A stretch of DNA of 64,000 bases. Origin: Periplaneta americana. Lineage: Eukaryota; Arthropoda; Insecta; Blattodea; Blattidae. Positions 1 to 14,800 of the stretch are shown one piece after another; the first letter of the stretch is position 1, and each line of letters opens with the position of its first letter. The position numbers and the translations under genes were made by a program. The stretch lies in NCBI RefSeq assembly GCF_040183065.1, contig NC_091120.1:73572708-73636707 (forward strand). Direction: 5' to 3'. Below the pieces are notes generated by a model, which did not search any database, was not told the origin of the DNA, and saw only the letters and a program-made list of their open reading frames with translations.

Positions 1-1010
1 GACAGCTTGGCCTGAAACAATAAAATAATGCCAGTAAGCCAACAAAATAATTTCAAACTCTGTGTAAATAGTTTCTACGTGTTTTCATCACATAACAAAA
101 TTAATAAACCTACACAATAGCTAAGAAATTGTTGGCAGCATTATTATAATTGTTTCAGGTCAATTTCTGCCATCTTTTTCACGTAAGAATGTTAGCTCTT
201 CAACTCAATATGGTGTAATATTACTCTACCCTTCAATTAACACATTATAAAATAAATAGCGTATGTTGTGGTCTCAAGATAACTAAAATAAGTAGGCTCT
301 ATTATTTTTAACTAATACTAGGCGAATGTAGTTTTAGTTGACAGGCTACTTTTTATTCCTTCTTTCCTTCCCCCTCTCACATTCAAAGGACAGTTTCTCG
401 TAATACTTCTCATTAGTGTTACTTTTTTTTTTAATTATACCGAATTGTATAAGTTCAAAAATATTCTAAAGACTTATAAGATGTTTTAGGTCTGAGACAT
501 CTGCAGAAGGCATTAATATTCTTGCTCTAATTTGGAATGTTTAAAACATGATTAAGCAGTATCATTCAAGACTTTTTAATAGGCCTACTACGCAAAAATA
601 TTGTCATTTTTTGCAGTATTTCAAATATCAAAATCGAGTAAAATTAAGTTGTCTGTTTCATGAGATATTTAATAATAATTTATGGCAAAAATTGACTATT
701 ACTGCAGGAGTTAAAGCAATGTACAGTCATTCCAAGGAAATAAAAACAACACGTAAACTAAAAATAGTCTATTTGGTATTTTGTATTCTTGAAATGTAGT
801 AAACTCATAAAATTCTGTATTCAATCTCTTTATCTGTTTCAAAAGACGAATTTGTGACAATGAAGACAAGTGTACGATAAAGATACTCAATTGTGGATTC
901 GGAAAGTTTAGTTTTGAACTAATTAACTGAAGACAGATAAGAAGTTAACGATTTAAATTAAAATAACAAGAAAAATAATTATTTGTTTGGATTTTCAATA
1001 ATCTGCCTTT
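1..1010. other. No gene recognised
   Basis: AT-rich sequence with no coding signal that I recognise. The short open frames here lack splice-site support and any family motif. One copy of the over-represented octamer TAGGCCTA lies at 580-587. Confidence 0.5.
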
Positions 1011-1016
1011 ATTGGG

Positions 1017-1402
1017 GAAAATTTCAGAATACGGATTCCTCACTTACAATTATATCTTAAAAAAAAACAGGGATAAACTCCAGACGATGGATTGCACCCT
1101 TCCCCGAATGCTCATCATCATGCTTACGAAAAGGCACTTTTCAGTCCCAATAATTTATTTTGTGTTCACAAGGTTGGAAGTAGGAGCACAGTCTGTACAC
1201 AGTCACGAAGCTCAATACGTATGGAATATGCATCCATAGATAGTTGCTAACCACTAGGATCGCTACTATCGTCTCATCACAGACAATGCGAAATAGTACT
1301 GGCACAGTCTATTGTTCCTAGTACCCTCGCAACCCAAGCTTCGTGGCTGTATATACTGGACTGTGGTAAGAGGGAAAGGAAGGAATCCGTGTTCTGAAAT
1401 TT
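1017..1402. mobile_element. MITE-like inverted-repeat element, copy 1
   Basis: The left end (TTTCAGAATACGGATTCC) is the inverse of the right end (GGAATCCGTGTTCTGAAA). Inside it is a shared core (aaaggcacttttcag, then aataatttattttgtg) that recurs in the copies near 45.0 and 56.1 kb. This copy is longer than the other two, apparently because extra sequence was inserted. I see no transposase and no clear target duplication, so it is a non-autonomous DNA transposon of uncertain superfamily. Confidence 0.6.
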
Positions 1403-2078
1403 ATTCAACTTATTGTATCGTAAGAAAATAGATGCATTACAGCAAATACTGTACTAGTATTGTAAGCTGCGAATAATCTAAGTTATCTGCGCGTAAAAAC
1501 CGGATGGTGTCCTGGTATTTTATTTCGAATAAATAAATACTCACAGCTTAATATGTTGTATTAGTTGTCCATTTGCTTTCTCGTTGAACGTCTGTGCCGT
1601 CGATGTAAGTTTCATTTGCCCAGTTGTATCGGCTGTGTATACTCCAAGCACCAAACCAGCCTATATAGGAGAAACATAATGCAAATTAGTAATTCACTAA
1701 TCACCAAGTACTGGACAAATATATCATTTACGGACTATAAACTAAGTACTTACCTTTTCTTTAAGTTGCTCACTTGAAAACATTCTGAAATAAAAGAATT
1801 TGTAAGGCTTACATTTACTCAAAACTCTGTATGTTGCCATGAATTTCGTCATCAATACTGCATCCGCTTAATATACTCTGCTGCTGCTCTCAGTATCCGG
1901 CTTTCGTGCATGAAAACATTTATTTCAATTTATAAATTTAGATTGTGTGCTCACACTTTGCGTACCACCATAAATATTTAATATTAAAAATAATAACAAT
2001 TAATTCATAATGAACTTACACTGCAAATATACCTTCAATACTACTTTATTTTTTGCTTAGCGGCGTGATTTGAGCAAG

Positions 2079-5000
2079 ATGGCGTTGTATAGAAGAACGC
2101 AAGTATACTGTAAACACATTTATTCTCAGAAATATAAATGTGCAAGGACTTTCAGCTATAGCAAAAAGATTTTAAATGAAAAGGTATTGAGTGGAGACTA
2201 TTTAAAACAGCAAGCAGTTACAAAATAGTTGGTGTCGAGCTGTACAAATAGTATCAAAGATGGGTAGGCCTAATTGTAAGATGACGTGTCTGTAGGTCTT
2301 ATTTAATTGAAAGTAATTTGTATACTGTTAATGAGTAGCCTACTGTACTTAATCCAGTTATAGGGATATTAATTTATCCTAATTTGACGAAACTGTAGAC
2401 CTTTTATCGAGGGAAGAGAGCTTTAGGAGAAACTTTTAAGGTTAAAGTAAGTCTCGGTGGCGGGCTGTCATTTTGACAGGGCTGCGTTGTGATGTTTACA
2501 AACTTAGAAAAGCAAAATAGCATTGACAATTTGCCAGAAGAGTTAATGCCGCAGGACCCACTCTTCGGGTGAGGAGAATCACATGTCACACATGTAAGGT
2601 GACCATATTTTTGGAACAAGAAAACGGGACATTTTAAATTTTTTTCCCAATGAAACAAGGGACAAAAGAGGATGCTTAAAATTGTTTCGTCATAAATACG
2701 AAGGTTTGGAAACTAATAACAAGTAAATAATGTGTAACTTACATCATATAGTAGCACTGAATTCGCTCCAGCCAAACAATTCTGTAGAATTATTGGGCAG
2801 GAGTTATTTCTCATTGATAGGCCTATTTTGCTGATGAATGGATCTTCTTCAGTAAGTTCACTTTATACCACACTACACTGTATAATAATTTACGCAAGTG
2901 TGGTTAAAGTTTACCTTATTAGCCTAATCATAGTTTTCAAAGTCTGTACTGAAAGAGCGTTCTTATCATTTGTCCAGAAACCATTCATATGAGAAAACTC
3001 TCGTTCAGTGGGGGCATTAATTCCAGATAAAGGAGAAATTCGAATATTTTAAGAAAATTGGTATAAGGCACATTGTTCATATTAAAATGTGAAATAATTT
3101 CTACCCAACAGTAGCTAGGTGATGTTTTTTCTAGTTTCCATTTTTCCAATATTTTCGGTGATATGTACTGTTTAATATGTATACTCATCATACAGACCAG
3201 TATCGTATATTATAGTCGAAGGAGCCATTTCCCTTATGAAATCTTCAGTCTTTTGTAGGCCTATATCCTTCTATTGCGGTACTCCTGCCTGTCACCCAAC
3301 TGCAGTCCCATAAACTCACAATGGTTTCAAGCCATTTATTTAAATATTCAGGTCCAGTTTGATAAAATGTATGGGCATACTGTTTAAATTTTGCAATCTC
3401 TGATGATAAACCCTCATTTTCCAATTTACCAAGAATTGATCTGATAGCTGATATTATGAAACAGGCTTCACCCTTGGAAACTAAATTAGCTTTTAAATCA
3501 TGTAATACAGGAATTACTTCAAAAACAGTGAAGGTAATTGCTTGACCTTCTACTCTTTGAACTGCAGTATGAAAAGTTTATGCTCGGTTGTGAAGAAAGT
3601 ATACAGCCAAACTTCTGATAAAGGATTTTCAAAGAATGATTTGATAACAAATGGACATTTATTTTGAGATTCAAAATATGATTTCAGAGGAACAAACATA
3701 GTCAGAAGACATTCGACTGCAGGGAGTAAAGCAAGCCACTTTGTTTTGCTATACCCTATAACTTGTTTGTACTCCTGGTCAACAAATTCACAAAATTCTT
3801 TAAGGTTTTTAACCCTTACAGTATACACATAGAAATAAGAATATATTTTAGAAACAATGGCTTCAACATCAATAGGAATTTGTGAGGTTCAGATCTGTCT
3901 TCGGACAGTTGACTAAACAAGAACAATAATAATTTTATTTTTTTAATTAAAAAAAAGTTCCTTTTTTGTGCAATCCAGAAGACGGAGTTTATCTTCTTAT
4001 TTAAGGATCTTAGTGAATTATGTATGAAACATGAAAGAATTGAATTGTTGCAAAAATGTGTAATAAAAAAGTATTATCTTCATAACACTTTTTTATTGCA
4101 TGTGTGGATCTGGAGCAGATATAGGTCTATTATCATTTAATGTTAATAGCCTATATCTCTACTGTTAGCTGAATAACTAGCACATCAAGTTTTCATACTG
4201 AAGATGTGAGTTCAATTACCCTGACAAATTTGCTGATAAAAAAGCCAAACCGTTTTTTAAACAACCATCTTTTAGTAAATCTTGAAGGATATCGGTTGAT
4301 AAAACGTTGTTTTTGCCCAGTTCATTTACAACATTGCTTGCAAAGAGTACAACGGCCTTATAAAATTACTGTTTAAGTGATTTGTTAATGTAAAGCCTTT
4401 TATAAGAAATCTATAATGTAGAAAATAAATTGAGTTAATAATGTTCCAGAAAGGATTGGTGGTTGGAGTATATGTTACTGATAATGAAGACGATCTGAAA
4501 TTTACACCAGCATTCAAAAAGATTAATGAAAAATGTGGTGGGAAACTACTGGAATGTACTAAGTTGTAAGTTTTGCTCATGCATTAATACAGAATGTTTG
4601 CCAGGAAACAGGTTTCTCTCAGGTAAATGCTGCAGGCCTTTTACTGCTACAGATGAATGCAACTGGCAAGAAAATAGTGTGAACATTTCCCTTGGGTTGA
4701 GCATGGGAAGTTTTTTTGTTGCATAGTATGGGTAAATATTACAGACTGAAAGGACGTCAATGCTAGAGCAATAGTATACAGCTGATTTCCATTCAGTGTA
4801 GTTAAGTTTTGTTCGTAGCAGTACAAATTAGAACAAGAATCTTGTGTAGGCATTAAGAAGAAATCGTATAAGTTAAAGGGTAGGCCTGTTGTTGTGCTAT
4901 ATCTCTAGTAATTGACAATTCCATCACTTACTACTTTATAATATACGCCAGTAAATTAGCTACATCTGTAATGTAATGTATAAATCGCTTGCTTCTATTG

Positions 5001-8000
5001 CCAAAAACTGACACACTGAATCACTGCTAGTTATTACTTGTCCCTGTCATGTTTGAATGGTGCCATACTCAGAGAAACTGTTTCCACGCCTGCACCTGTT
5101 TTTTGTTCAGTATAGCAAAGTTTATGAATAAACATCTTGATTACATAGGCCTAGGTCTACATTAACATTTGTGTCACTAATGATTTGTTAACTTCGTTAA
5201 ACAAACAATTTTTTTTAATTTCCCTGTGTTTGAAACTGTTAAGGTGTTTTACCTTAATTAATGACTAGTTTTAGCTTATTTCCATCATCTTCAGATTTCT
5301 AGTTCTTGTTTATTTAACAAATTTGACAAATCATTATTTATGGGTTGACGGACTATATGTAATTCCTAGCACCTGTCAGTTGTTAATAATATGATGTGTC
5401 TTACCTGTTATTTTGTGTATTACAGCATGCACTTCAGTGAAATTTCTGTCACTGCTTTTCCAAAGGGTTTCAAAATGAAGCTGCTTGCTGAAGCTTAATT
5501 GGGGTTGCTATTATTTGAGTTGTGGGAGTGCACAGCTATTCCTTCAGACTTTGCGGTATGTGACATCTACTTCTGCTTTGCATTTCAGGTGTGGGATTCT
5601 TTCATAGATAGGGGTGTGATTTTTTGGTGATTATTTTTACCGTGATTTCAATGATTGAAATGATTTAATTTTGGTGAATATTTCGTAAAAAAAAACAAGG
5701 AATTTCGTGCATATTTCGCACCCCAAAAGAAACTTAAACAATTATTTAATAAATCAGTTTTCAAATTATTATTGAAATAATCCCATTGAAACTAACAGAA
5801 AATTGTTTGCATCATTAATTAAATTTATAATTCAATTTCATTCTACTGTGAAGAGGTTATGACATGAGTTCATCTCATGAAGACAATTGTTGCAGGAAGG
5901 AGAAATCACTTTGTCTGCTTGTGCTGCTCCCTAAAAATAGTCCCTGACTATGCATGCATTGTTACCAGATGTCACACGCTTGCTGAATGATCAGATATGT
6001 AGAAATGTTCATGTATATTTTATAACAAAGAACATTTTCACGTTTTATTTGAAAGAAAGAGTAATTTTTCGTGCGAATTCTCCATGAAACCTGTTTTTTG
6101 TTGAACATATCATGATTATAAAGTAATTTCGTGGATTTCCACCAATTTCGCGAAAATATGCGGATTTATTTCACTTAATTTTGGATTTATTTAGGGATTT
6201 CCATTTCCCATGTGTAAAATTAAATTTTAACATTTTTTACGTATATCATTAATACTAGTGTTTAAAGCATCGTAAAATAACCTACTAAAAATACTAGTGT
6301 TGTGGGATTTAATCGATTAATCTAATAGATTAATCGATCAATTTCTGTTGTAAGATTAATCGATCAAAAATATTTAATCGAATAATCTAATCAATTAAAA
6401 TTATTCGGTTGTAGTTTATATTAATTATTATTTTGTTAATACAAACTCGTACTAAAAATTCCGACAATATTCCTCTCTCGGAAAATGCTTGCTTAAAAGC
6501 ACAATAGTACTGTTATTTTCTAACTCCTAAGCAAGTAGCGTAGGGAAAATCTTTGCATAAACACTTCAGAAAGAGATGGAGATATGAGGACAGTGACCTA
6601 GTCTATCTTTATTGAAAGTTGAAACACAATGCGAAACTCTTATTAAGTTTCATGGTTTTCCAAGAAAACTTCCACCTTATTGTCAGCTCATCTTCCTAGC
6701 ATATGAAATACATACTTTTCTGGGATTCATCCCCCTCATCCCTTATGAAATAGCCATGTCTACACTGTGTGCAAGTGAAAGCGTAACTATCTTCTTCTTT
6801 TTCTAAAATCTGGTAATTCGATTATAATAGGGGCCAATCTTCTGTTTCGAACACAGTACTTTTGCAGTTGCAGTTTCTGTACTGAGTTTGTATATGAAGG
6901 TTGTGTGTTTAGTTTGCTAAAGAAAAAAAAAAAATCAGTTTTCTGTGGTCTGTGAAAAGTGTAAATTCCATTACGTCACATGAGAAGTTGAGAGGTAAAC
7001 TCGGTGAACCATTTGGATTTAAATTGAACGATCGTGGAGAAATGCTTGACAGAAAAAAGTTTTTTCGTGTTTAGTGATGCAGGAAACATTGTTACTAAAC
7101 ATAGAGGAGTACTTAATTCGGAGCATGTGAATGCACTTGTTTAAAATCATGGATGAAGCAGTGTTAACTAGGTGAGTCTTCAAACTTTTTGTTATTTATG
7201 TTTGTCTCAAAAATTCCCGGAGAAATTGATACAATAAATTATAAGCCTCATAATAAATATATTAGTAAATAAATAAATTAAAATAGTTGTTTTGTAATAT
7301 AACGATACAATATATACAGACATACAACATTTAATACTTATGCTTATCACCGTACACAAGTTAAATTTAACAGTAATTGTGTATTATAGTATAACAACAT
7401 TTTTTCAAATCGATTAAAACTCGATTAATCGATTAAATTCAAATAGTTAATTGATTAAATATTTTGATCGATCAACAACAATTCCAAAAACTTACACCCC
7501 TGATCATAGCTAAAAATTACATTGACTTGTCTTTTTCCTCTTCTCTTCATATCTTAAAATTTCAAAATAATTATCTTTATAAGAAAGACATTTAATTTTA
7601 TTAGTCACTGGAGAAACAATTAATTGTATGTGTGTGGGTGTGTGAGAGTGAGTGTGCCTATAAGTACTTTGCTACATTTTAAAACCATTGAACATATATT
7701 GCATTTAACATGGTGTAGGAAGGCTTTCAAATTAAAACTCTTTCAACTAATGTTTCAGCTGACATCATTTCTTCGAAATAATGTGAATTTTTTTAGAAAG
7801 TCAAGGTCTTGGACTGATTCAGCTATGAAAATAATGATTGACTACGTGTATTGGTAATTTATGTGTTGGAAACTTTAATTGATGGATGAAATACACAGAG
7901 TGAACCAAAAGAATTTTATACTTTTAAAATGATATAGAAATTATGTGATGCTAAATTAAAAACTTAGCCTGCATTTTCATCAGTCAGTAGAGTAACTCTC

Positions 8001-8758
8001 AAATTTTTGTTAAGATAGTTTTGGTTATTATTGCTGTAATTATTTTAATGGTATATAAAATGGTTGGTTAATGAAAAAAGTTACAGAGTGTTTGCTTACA
8101 TAGAGTAAGTCAACCAGATGGTGTGCTACTAGCACGAAGCCCATTCAACATGCTGCACCAGTGGTGGACTACCAGCACAAAGCCCATGCAACACGCGGCA
8201 AACTGTCTTTCGCATGCTTGGCAGTCCAGTTCAGTCTCTCTGTAGTCGTGGTTATGTTGACTTAGATTGCGTGTTATTCTTCTTTCTTATTGACCTCGTC
8301 CGCTTGTGAGAGGTTTTTCTCAAAGCAGATGGTTGGATCTAATACCGTGGCCTTATTCTTAACCCTGTTGATGGCTAGGATGTCCGCGTGCCTGTTGGAA
8401 TCTGCATCCGAAATGCAAAGAATCTCTTCATGAACTTCCCAACCAAGGTGTCTTAGGACTTTTGCAATACTTGTCCTCACTCTATGATGTCTGTTGTTCC
8501 ACAGTAGCTCGCTTTTCCTGCAGAATCCCAATACGTGACCAATAGTTTTTGTCTCGTTGCAGCCAGTATGCCTACAATGGGTTGTATTAAAGGACCTGTC
8601 AGGAACAGATCTTACAGGAATAAGATTGCAAGAAAGCTTCACCGCATTGACATATTCAGATGTTGAAAGAAGTTTTTTGCTGGACATCCATGAATTAGCT
8701 ATAGGACACTCAGCATACATAGTCACTCCTTTCCCTTTATGTGGCAGTTGATATACAC

Positions 8759-8819
<61 letters not shown>

Positions 8820-11800
8820 ATATGTGTCTGGAAGTCCACACCTGTGGAGTAACGGGTTGCGCGTATGGGCATGAAACAAGGTGGCCCGGGTTCGATTCCC
8901 AGTCAGGGAAGTTACCTGGTTGAGGTTTTGCCCAGGGTTTTCTCTCAACACAATATGAGCAAATGCTGGGTAACTATCGGTACTGGACCTGGACTCATTT
9001 CACCAGCATTATCACCATCTCATTCAGATGCTAAATAACCTAAGATGTTAATAAAGCATCGTAAAATAACCTACTACTGTGTGTCTGGGGAAATGACATT
9101 GCACTCGCCTGTAGTCACATGAGATCTGGAATAAGAAAACAATTTTTCCATCTTAAAATGACAAAAGATTGTGTGTATGTTGAATGTATTATGAATTTCT
9201 TAACCTTTACAAAAGGCTGTTATCTGTGAATAATAAATGATTTTTCTTAATTATATATTACAGCTCATTTAACGTGTGGCTGTCTATGATAGTTACTTCA
9301 TTACCTTTATGCCCAGTGGTGTACATAGTTATTGTATTACATACTTTAGAAATACAGGCTAATAGTATTAAACTATATAATTATACTGTTATTTTAAGAA
9401 CGTATGTAGGATACCACTTTAAAACTTTTTTATTACTGTTTTAGAGCCATATCAGGTGTGAAAGTAGGTAAAGGTCAGTTGTTTTACAATCTTGACCCAC
9501 AGTTTCCAGTTGTCTCTGTTGTGGGACTCGGAAAAGAAGGTACTGGTTACAATGAACAGGAAAATATTCACGAGGGAAGAGAAAATGCCAGAATTGCAGC
9601 ATCAGGTATGATTACAAATTACAGTGTGTGTTAAAAGTGCATACTTTCCATAATTAAAAATTACATGTAAGACACTGAAGAATAAATTGTACAGTTTTTC
9701 TGTTTACTGCCTGGAAATGTAGATGAGTAGTCAGAGAAGGAAAGAAGGTTGGAAAATATGATTGCAAAAATGGAGAAAACTTGGCTATTAATTGTTTTTG
9801 CCAGATTGTGTAACAGTGGATTTCTTCTGGATTACTAACATTTGCATACTTTCGAGTATCCAGTCACTTGCCTGAGTGTTTTGTAATGTTGTGAGTCACA
9901 TGGCCAAATCTGGACTTCGGGGAATTCCAGTCTTGAACTAATTATTAAAAAGTTGGAACATAGCTGTCAATAAAGTTTGTTTACTGCAGCTAGAATGGTA
10001 GTTTTATTTTACGAAAAATGGCTTTAAATGTGAAAATAGTAAAGAGATCCAGAAAGGTTACTCCTTCACAAGTCCAATGAAATACTGTTAGTCAGTACAC
10101 ACACTATTTGACTCCACTTTTCAACACTTTTCAACAATCAAACGCACCCACACAACAGGCAGAGAAGTACGAGATGACGCCGAGATCTAGTAGGCTCTGA
10201 GGATGGTGTGATGAAGCACCGAAACAGCTGTAAGCCGCACAGACTTACATAATTAACACGAGTAATTCCGCTATTTAATCAATTACTATTAGTGTTTTAG
10301 AGACAAGTAAACGAATTGTGGACATGAGCTGTGCATACAGAATTCCATGTACAGCCGTAAAAAAAGAGAAAAAGAGAGAGACCACACTCGTGAACAGCAA
10401 ATATATTCTAAGTCCACTTCGGATCATGGTGATGTTACACAATGCATGTGCTTGTAGATGCGTACTTGAAGCAGTTTTGAAACTATGGTGTTTAAGCAGG
10501 AGTCATTCGATATCTGCATCTCGTAGAGCAGCAGTAGAGTGCTCATTTAATAATTCGAAGGTTGTGAGTTCGATTCAAGTTATAATTTTATTTTGTTATT
10601 GTTCATTAGCATTGTAAATAATATTCAAGTTATCATTTGTATTCTGTTATTGTTCTTTAGTGATATGAATAATATTCAAGTTATCATTTATATTTTGTTA
10701 TCATTCTTTAGCAATGTAAATAATATTCATGTTATTGTTTTTAGTGATATAATAATATAAAGTTAATGTTGGGTTTGGAACAATACAGCTGCATAATACG
10801 AGTGTTAGTATTGTCTTCTGTTATTATTACATTATACTATCCTGTAACACAATAAAATGACAAGGACTGACGAGGATTTGAACCTGAGACGTTGATATCT
10901 AAATTCCGACGTTCTTCCAACTGAGCTACGGCATTTACTTGGTACCGGTACTGGTGTAATGCAATACATTTTCAGAAACACTACAATGTAACATTCATTT
11001 AGATTATATTCTGAATATTTAATAATGATATAAAAAGGGTACATTTATGACAGTAATATTTATAGTCTTTCGAAAACAAATTACTGCTCTGAGGTCGAGA
11101 TTATGAACTATATTTCGTTTTAATTCTGTGGAATTTATGTTTATTCAATGCCAGTGCCAGGCACAACTAATCGATATAAACATATGAAGACTTTGTCAGC
11201 TATGGATGATCTATAATTTATTTCCTACAATTTATAATGCTAAGATGCCATAAAGTGTTGTATCCAACTCGTGGATAATCTTATTATGACACCCGTGAAA
11301 ATTGTCGCACATATGATAGTGAGTGCGACAAACATTCACTCATTCCATAATCATCAAGATTATCCACTTGTTGCATAAATAACTATTATGATCCTTAAAT
11401 AGGAGGGAAGTTACATGCTTTGATTAAGGTATAATTTTATTTCAGAAAATTATATATATTATATATGTTTTAGTGGGATATCTGAAAATGGATGTGAATA
11501 GTATGTTCTAGTACCTACATATCTATATATCATGCAGAGATTCATTGTCATTTAGTTTGCTATGATTTTTTTCTCATGTCTTAACTATAACATTATAGTT
11601 GTTGGAGGATTCAAGAAGGGATAATCCGTTAATTTACTACATGTCAATTTATATGTCAAGGGCATCATGCCAGAAGGGTATAAGTGCAAGTTTACAGTAG
11701 AGTCATATAAATATGGAATGATTTTTCATATCCTTGTCTATGTAACAAGATATTTTCTTTGATTCTTTCTCATGTCAACTGTAATTCTCACATGACTGTT

Positions 11801-14800
11801 TTGAAACATAAATAGGTTCTATTAAATTTTTTCTCATTATTGCAAAATTTGTTGATATGACCTTCTGGCATGATGTCCTCAATATGAAAATTATTTATAT
11901 AAAAGAAAGTGACTGCTTTGCGTCTACCAGTGCAAATGTAGCACTGGTAGTATAGGCTCTTCCTGAACTGTTGATTTCGGTTATTGATATGGGATTTATT
12001 TAAATATTTATTTCCCTCTAATAGTGAACACTATTGGTAGAGGATATTATTTGGAGAATTATATTTCCTGTTAGCATTTTAATTTTTTTTTTCTTTCCCT
12101 TCAGTGGGCTGTAGACAACTGCGTGACATTGGTATTACCAACATTGTATTGGAGGGTTTGGGTCATCCAGAAGCAGCTGCTGAAGGTGCTACTCTTGGAG
12201 TATGGCAATATGAAGAATTCAAAAATGAAAAGAAGCAGATGAAGATACCACAGTTAGAGTTACTTGAGAACGAAGACAAGTGAGTATTTTCTTTTTTTAA
12301 ACATACATTTATTTAATTTTATTCAATAAATTAGGGAAAATGTTCCAAAACTGATATGGCCATGTTTATGAGTAGTTTTATTTTAGTCCTGCTCAGAATC
12401 TTAAAATTTTATGATTCTGTGAAGCCTACCTTTTTTTTTTTTTTTTTTTTGTATAAAAGTAAAGTTTTCTCTCATGTGTGTTAATGTATGTACGTGCTTG
12501 ATGTTTGTGTGTGCACCATGCTGTGGTGGCACTGAGATAGGGATTTATATATCTAGAACTTCAGTGTGAGATGAAGGTGAACGGCTATAGTGCTTTCAGA
12601 ATAAGAAGGCATATGACCTAAGCCAATAGTGTTCTGGCAGCAGTAGATTACAGTGTTCACACATAGTGCATAAGCTAAGGACAGGGACAGCAGTTATATG
12701 TGGAACAAAGACGAAAGTAATCATCTTTGCAGTGTATGTCATAAGAGACCTGTTTCGTTAATAATTAATTAATGTTATTTTCACTTTCTGTCCTATAGTT
12801 AATTTCTTTCATTTAGTCGCCCTTATAGCAATGCATAAACAGCATAAATTAAAAAAAAAAAAAAAACTTTGAAACGGGATCCACACAACTCACAAGAACA
12901 AAGCAGCCACTCTCGGAAAGCAATGCAAAGCAGAATCATAAAGAATAATGTTGCCATATGGCGCCACGTTACTATCAATTGAAATTAACTATTGTGCATG
13001 CCAGTTATTGATTATTGAAAGTCAAGTCGATATTTTGGACTTGGTTATCACAAAATCCACTTGAAAATTATTCCTTAAAAGCGGGAATTAATTACATTAT
13101 TCTTATGGTAATTTGGCTGGCACTTAACAGATTATTCTTTTAAAATGGAAACGTTAAAATGGGGTTTTACTGTATGTAGTAAGAATTTTTGTAACCTTAT
13201 TTTTGTGTACTGCAGAATTAATACCATTTAATTGGACTTGTGTTGGTTTAGCTATATAGATATAAAAACTTAAATTGACGTTTTCATTTTTAGTATCAGC
13301 TTTCATTATGATGAAGACTTTAACATGTATGCATGTATGTTACAAAATTAATCAAAAAATCTTTTCTCCATAACATTGTATAAATGAATTCAAATTACTT
13401 CTTATTGGTAGATTAATTTAATTTATTGACAAATTTGTGACCATTCGTGTTCAATTGCATTTGTAATGTTTTTTTTTTTCTCGTTGTTTGGTTGTAAATG
13501 CATAGAATTGGCTGTTAAAGATTACTGTCCTTCATGTACCCCACTTTCTCGAGGATGATCTTGAGACTTCAGGGTCAGGCACATAAATATAGATGAAATT
13601 AATTTTTTCACAATATGCTGTTGGCATACAGTCCAGTACGAAACATGTTTGATTCCTTTCTTGTGTATTAATTTGCTAGGATGAGTTCAGTGGGTAGTCT
13701 GAATTTTGCTACAAATTGCTTCTCAGAAAAGTTCCAGAATTAGGTCTGATGTTTTTATTACATTGCAATACGCAGTATGTGCTTGTAATGTATTTACCTA
13801 TTGCAATTTATATATCTGTTATAAATGTATATTACTCTAATTAAAGATTGTTCTTCAGATGTTCTTGGGAAAGAGGCGTAATAAAGGCTGAGGGCCAGAA
13901 TCTGTCTAGAAGACTGATGGATACACCAGCAAATTGGAAGACTCCAAAAATTTTTTCTCAGGTATTAACTGTGGGAAAAGTCTCCATATATAATTTTAGC
14001 AGGTTTACCAAATATTACAAGAGTCCCTGTTGGCTTATTTTATTTTTTTTTTCTGATTGCCATCCCTTCATCCTTTTCCCCTTTAAGGGGGGAGATCCAC
14101 CATTGGCCTGCAGAAATTTAGTGACATTCATTTTTTTTTATATCTCAGCTACTATAAAAGCTAAATGAACAAAACTTTTCATGCTTAATATACATACATT
14201 ATATTTTATAAAACACTATTCAGAATATTTTTACTAATGTTGCTCATGTTTGCTCTAACTGTTAATCTAACACTGTTCAACAATAAGCACGAACAGAAGG
14301 AAATGCGTACATAACCTCGTGCATGCAGACAAATGAGAAACGAGGCTAGCAAACAGTAAAAATAAAATTATCCCCCTGACATTGGCACTCTAAATACCGC
14401 CGAATGGATGCTGTGCTCGTGATCATAACCTTGAACACCAGAGTCGCTAATATACAACGCCTGCTTTATTGTGCGAAATTGGGTTGGACAGGCCTTGGTC
14501 TGTGTGATAGTTTTGCACTTACATATGTAATTAATGAGGTGATTCCAAGCATATTGGGAATTCAGTCAATTGGCTTTCCCAAAACAAGCTATGAAATGTT
14601 TCATATAAAACATTTTTATCTGGAAAAGGAAGCACAAACAGGCGACATTGTATTAAACTTTTTTGTTTGGAATATCTCAAAGAATAACACCCTAAAATTA
14701 ATGACATTACTTACTGTTCACTCTGTATACAGATCATACTTGTAGTATCTTTTTCCATCATTGGTGATTATAAACAAAACATGTTATACCAACAATAACT

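Noticed and set aside
8751-8951. N-terminal part of the long minus-strand frame ending at 8274
   Set aside because: It reads through a CA microsatellite and a SINE, so it is a chance joining of frames and not part of the endonuclease.
10866-10936. Functional tRNA gene on the minus strand
   Set aside because: A and B boxes are present, but acceptor and T-stem pairing fails and SINE-type tRNA heads are common in this window.
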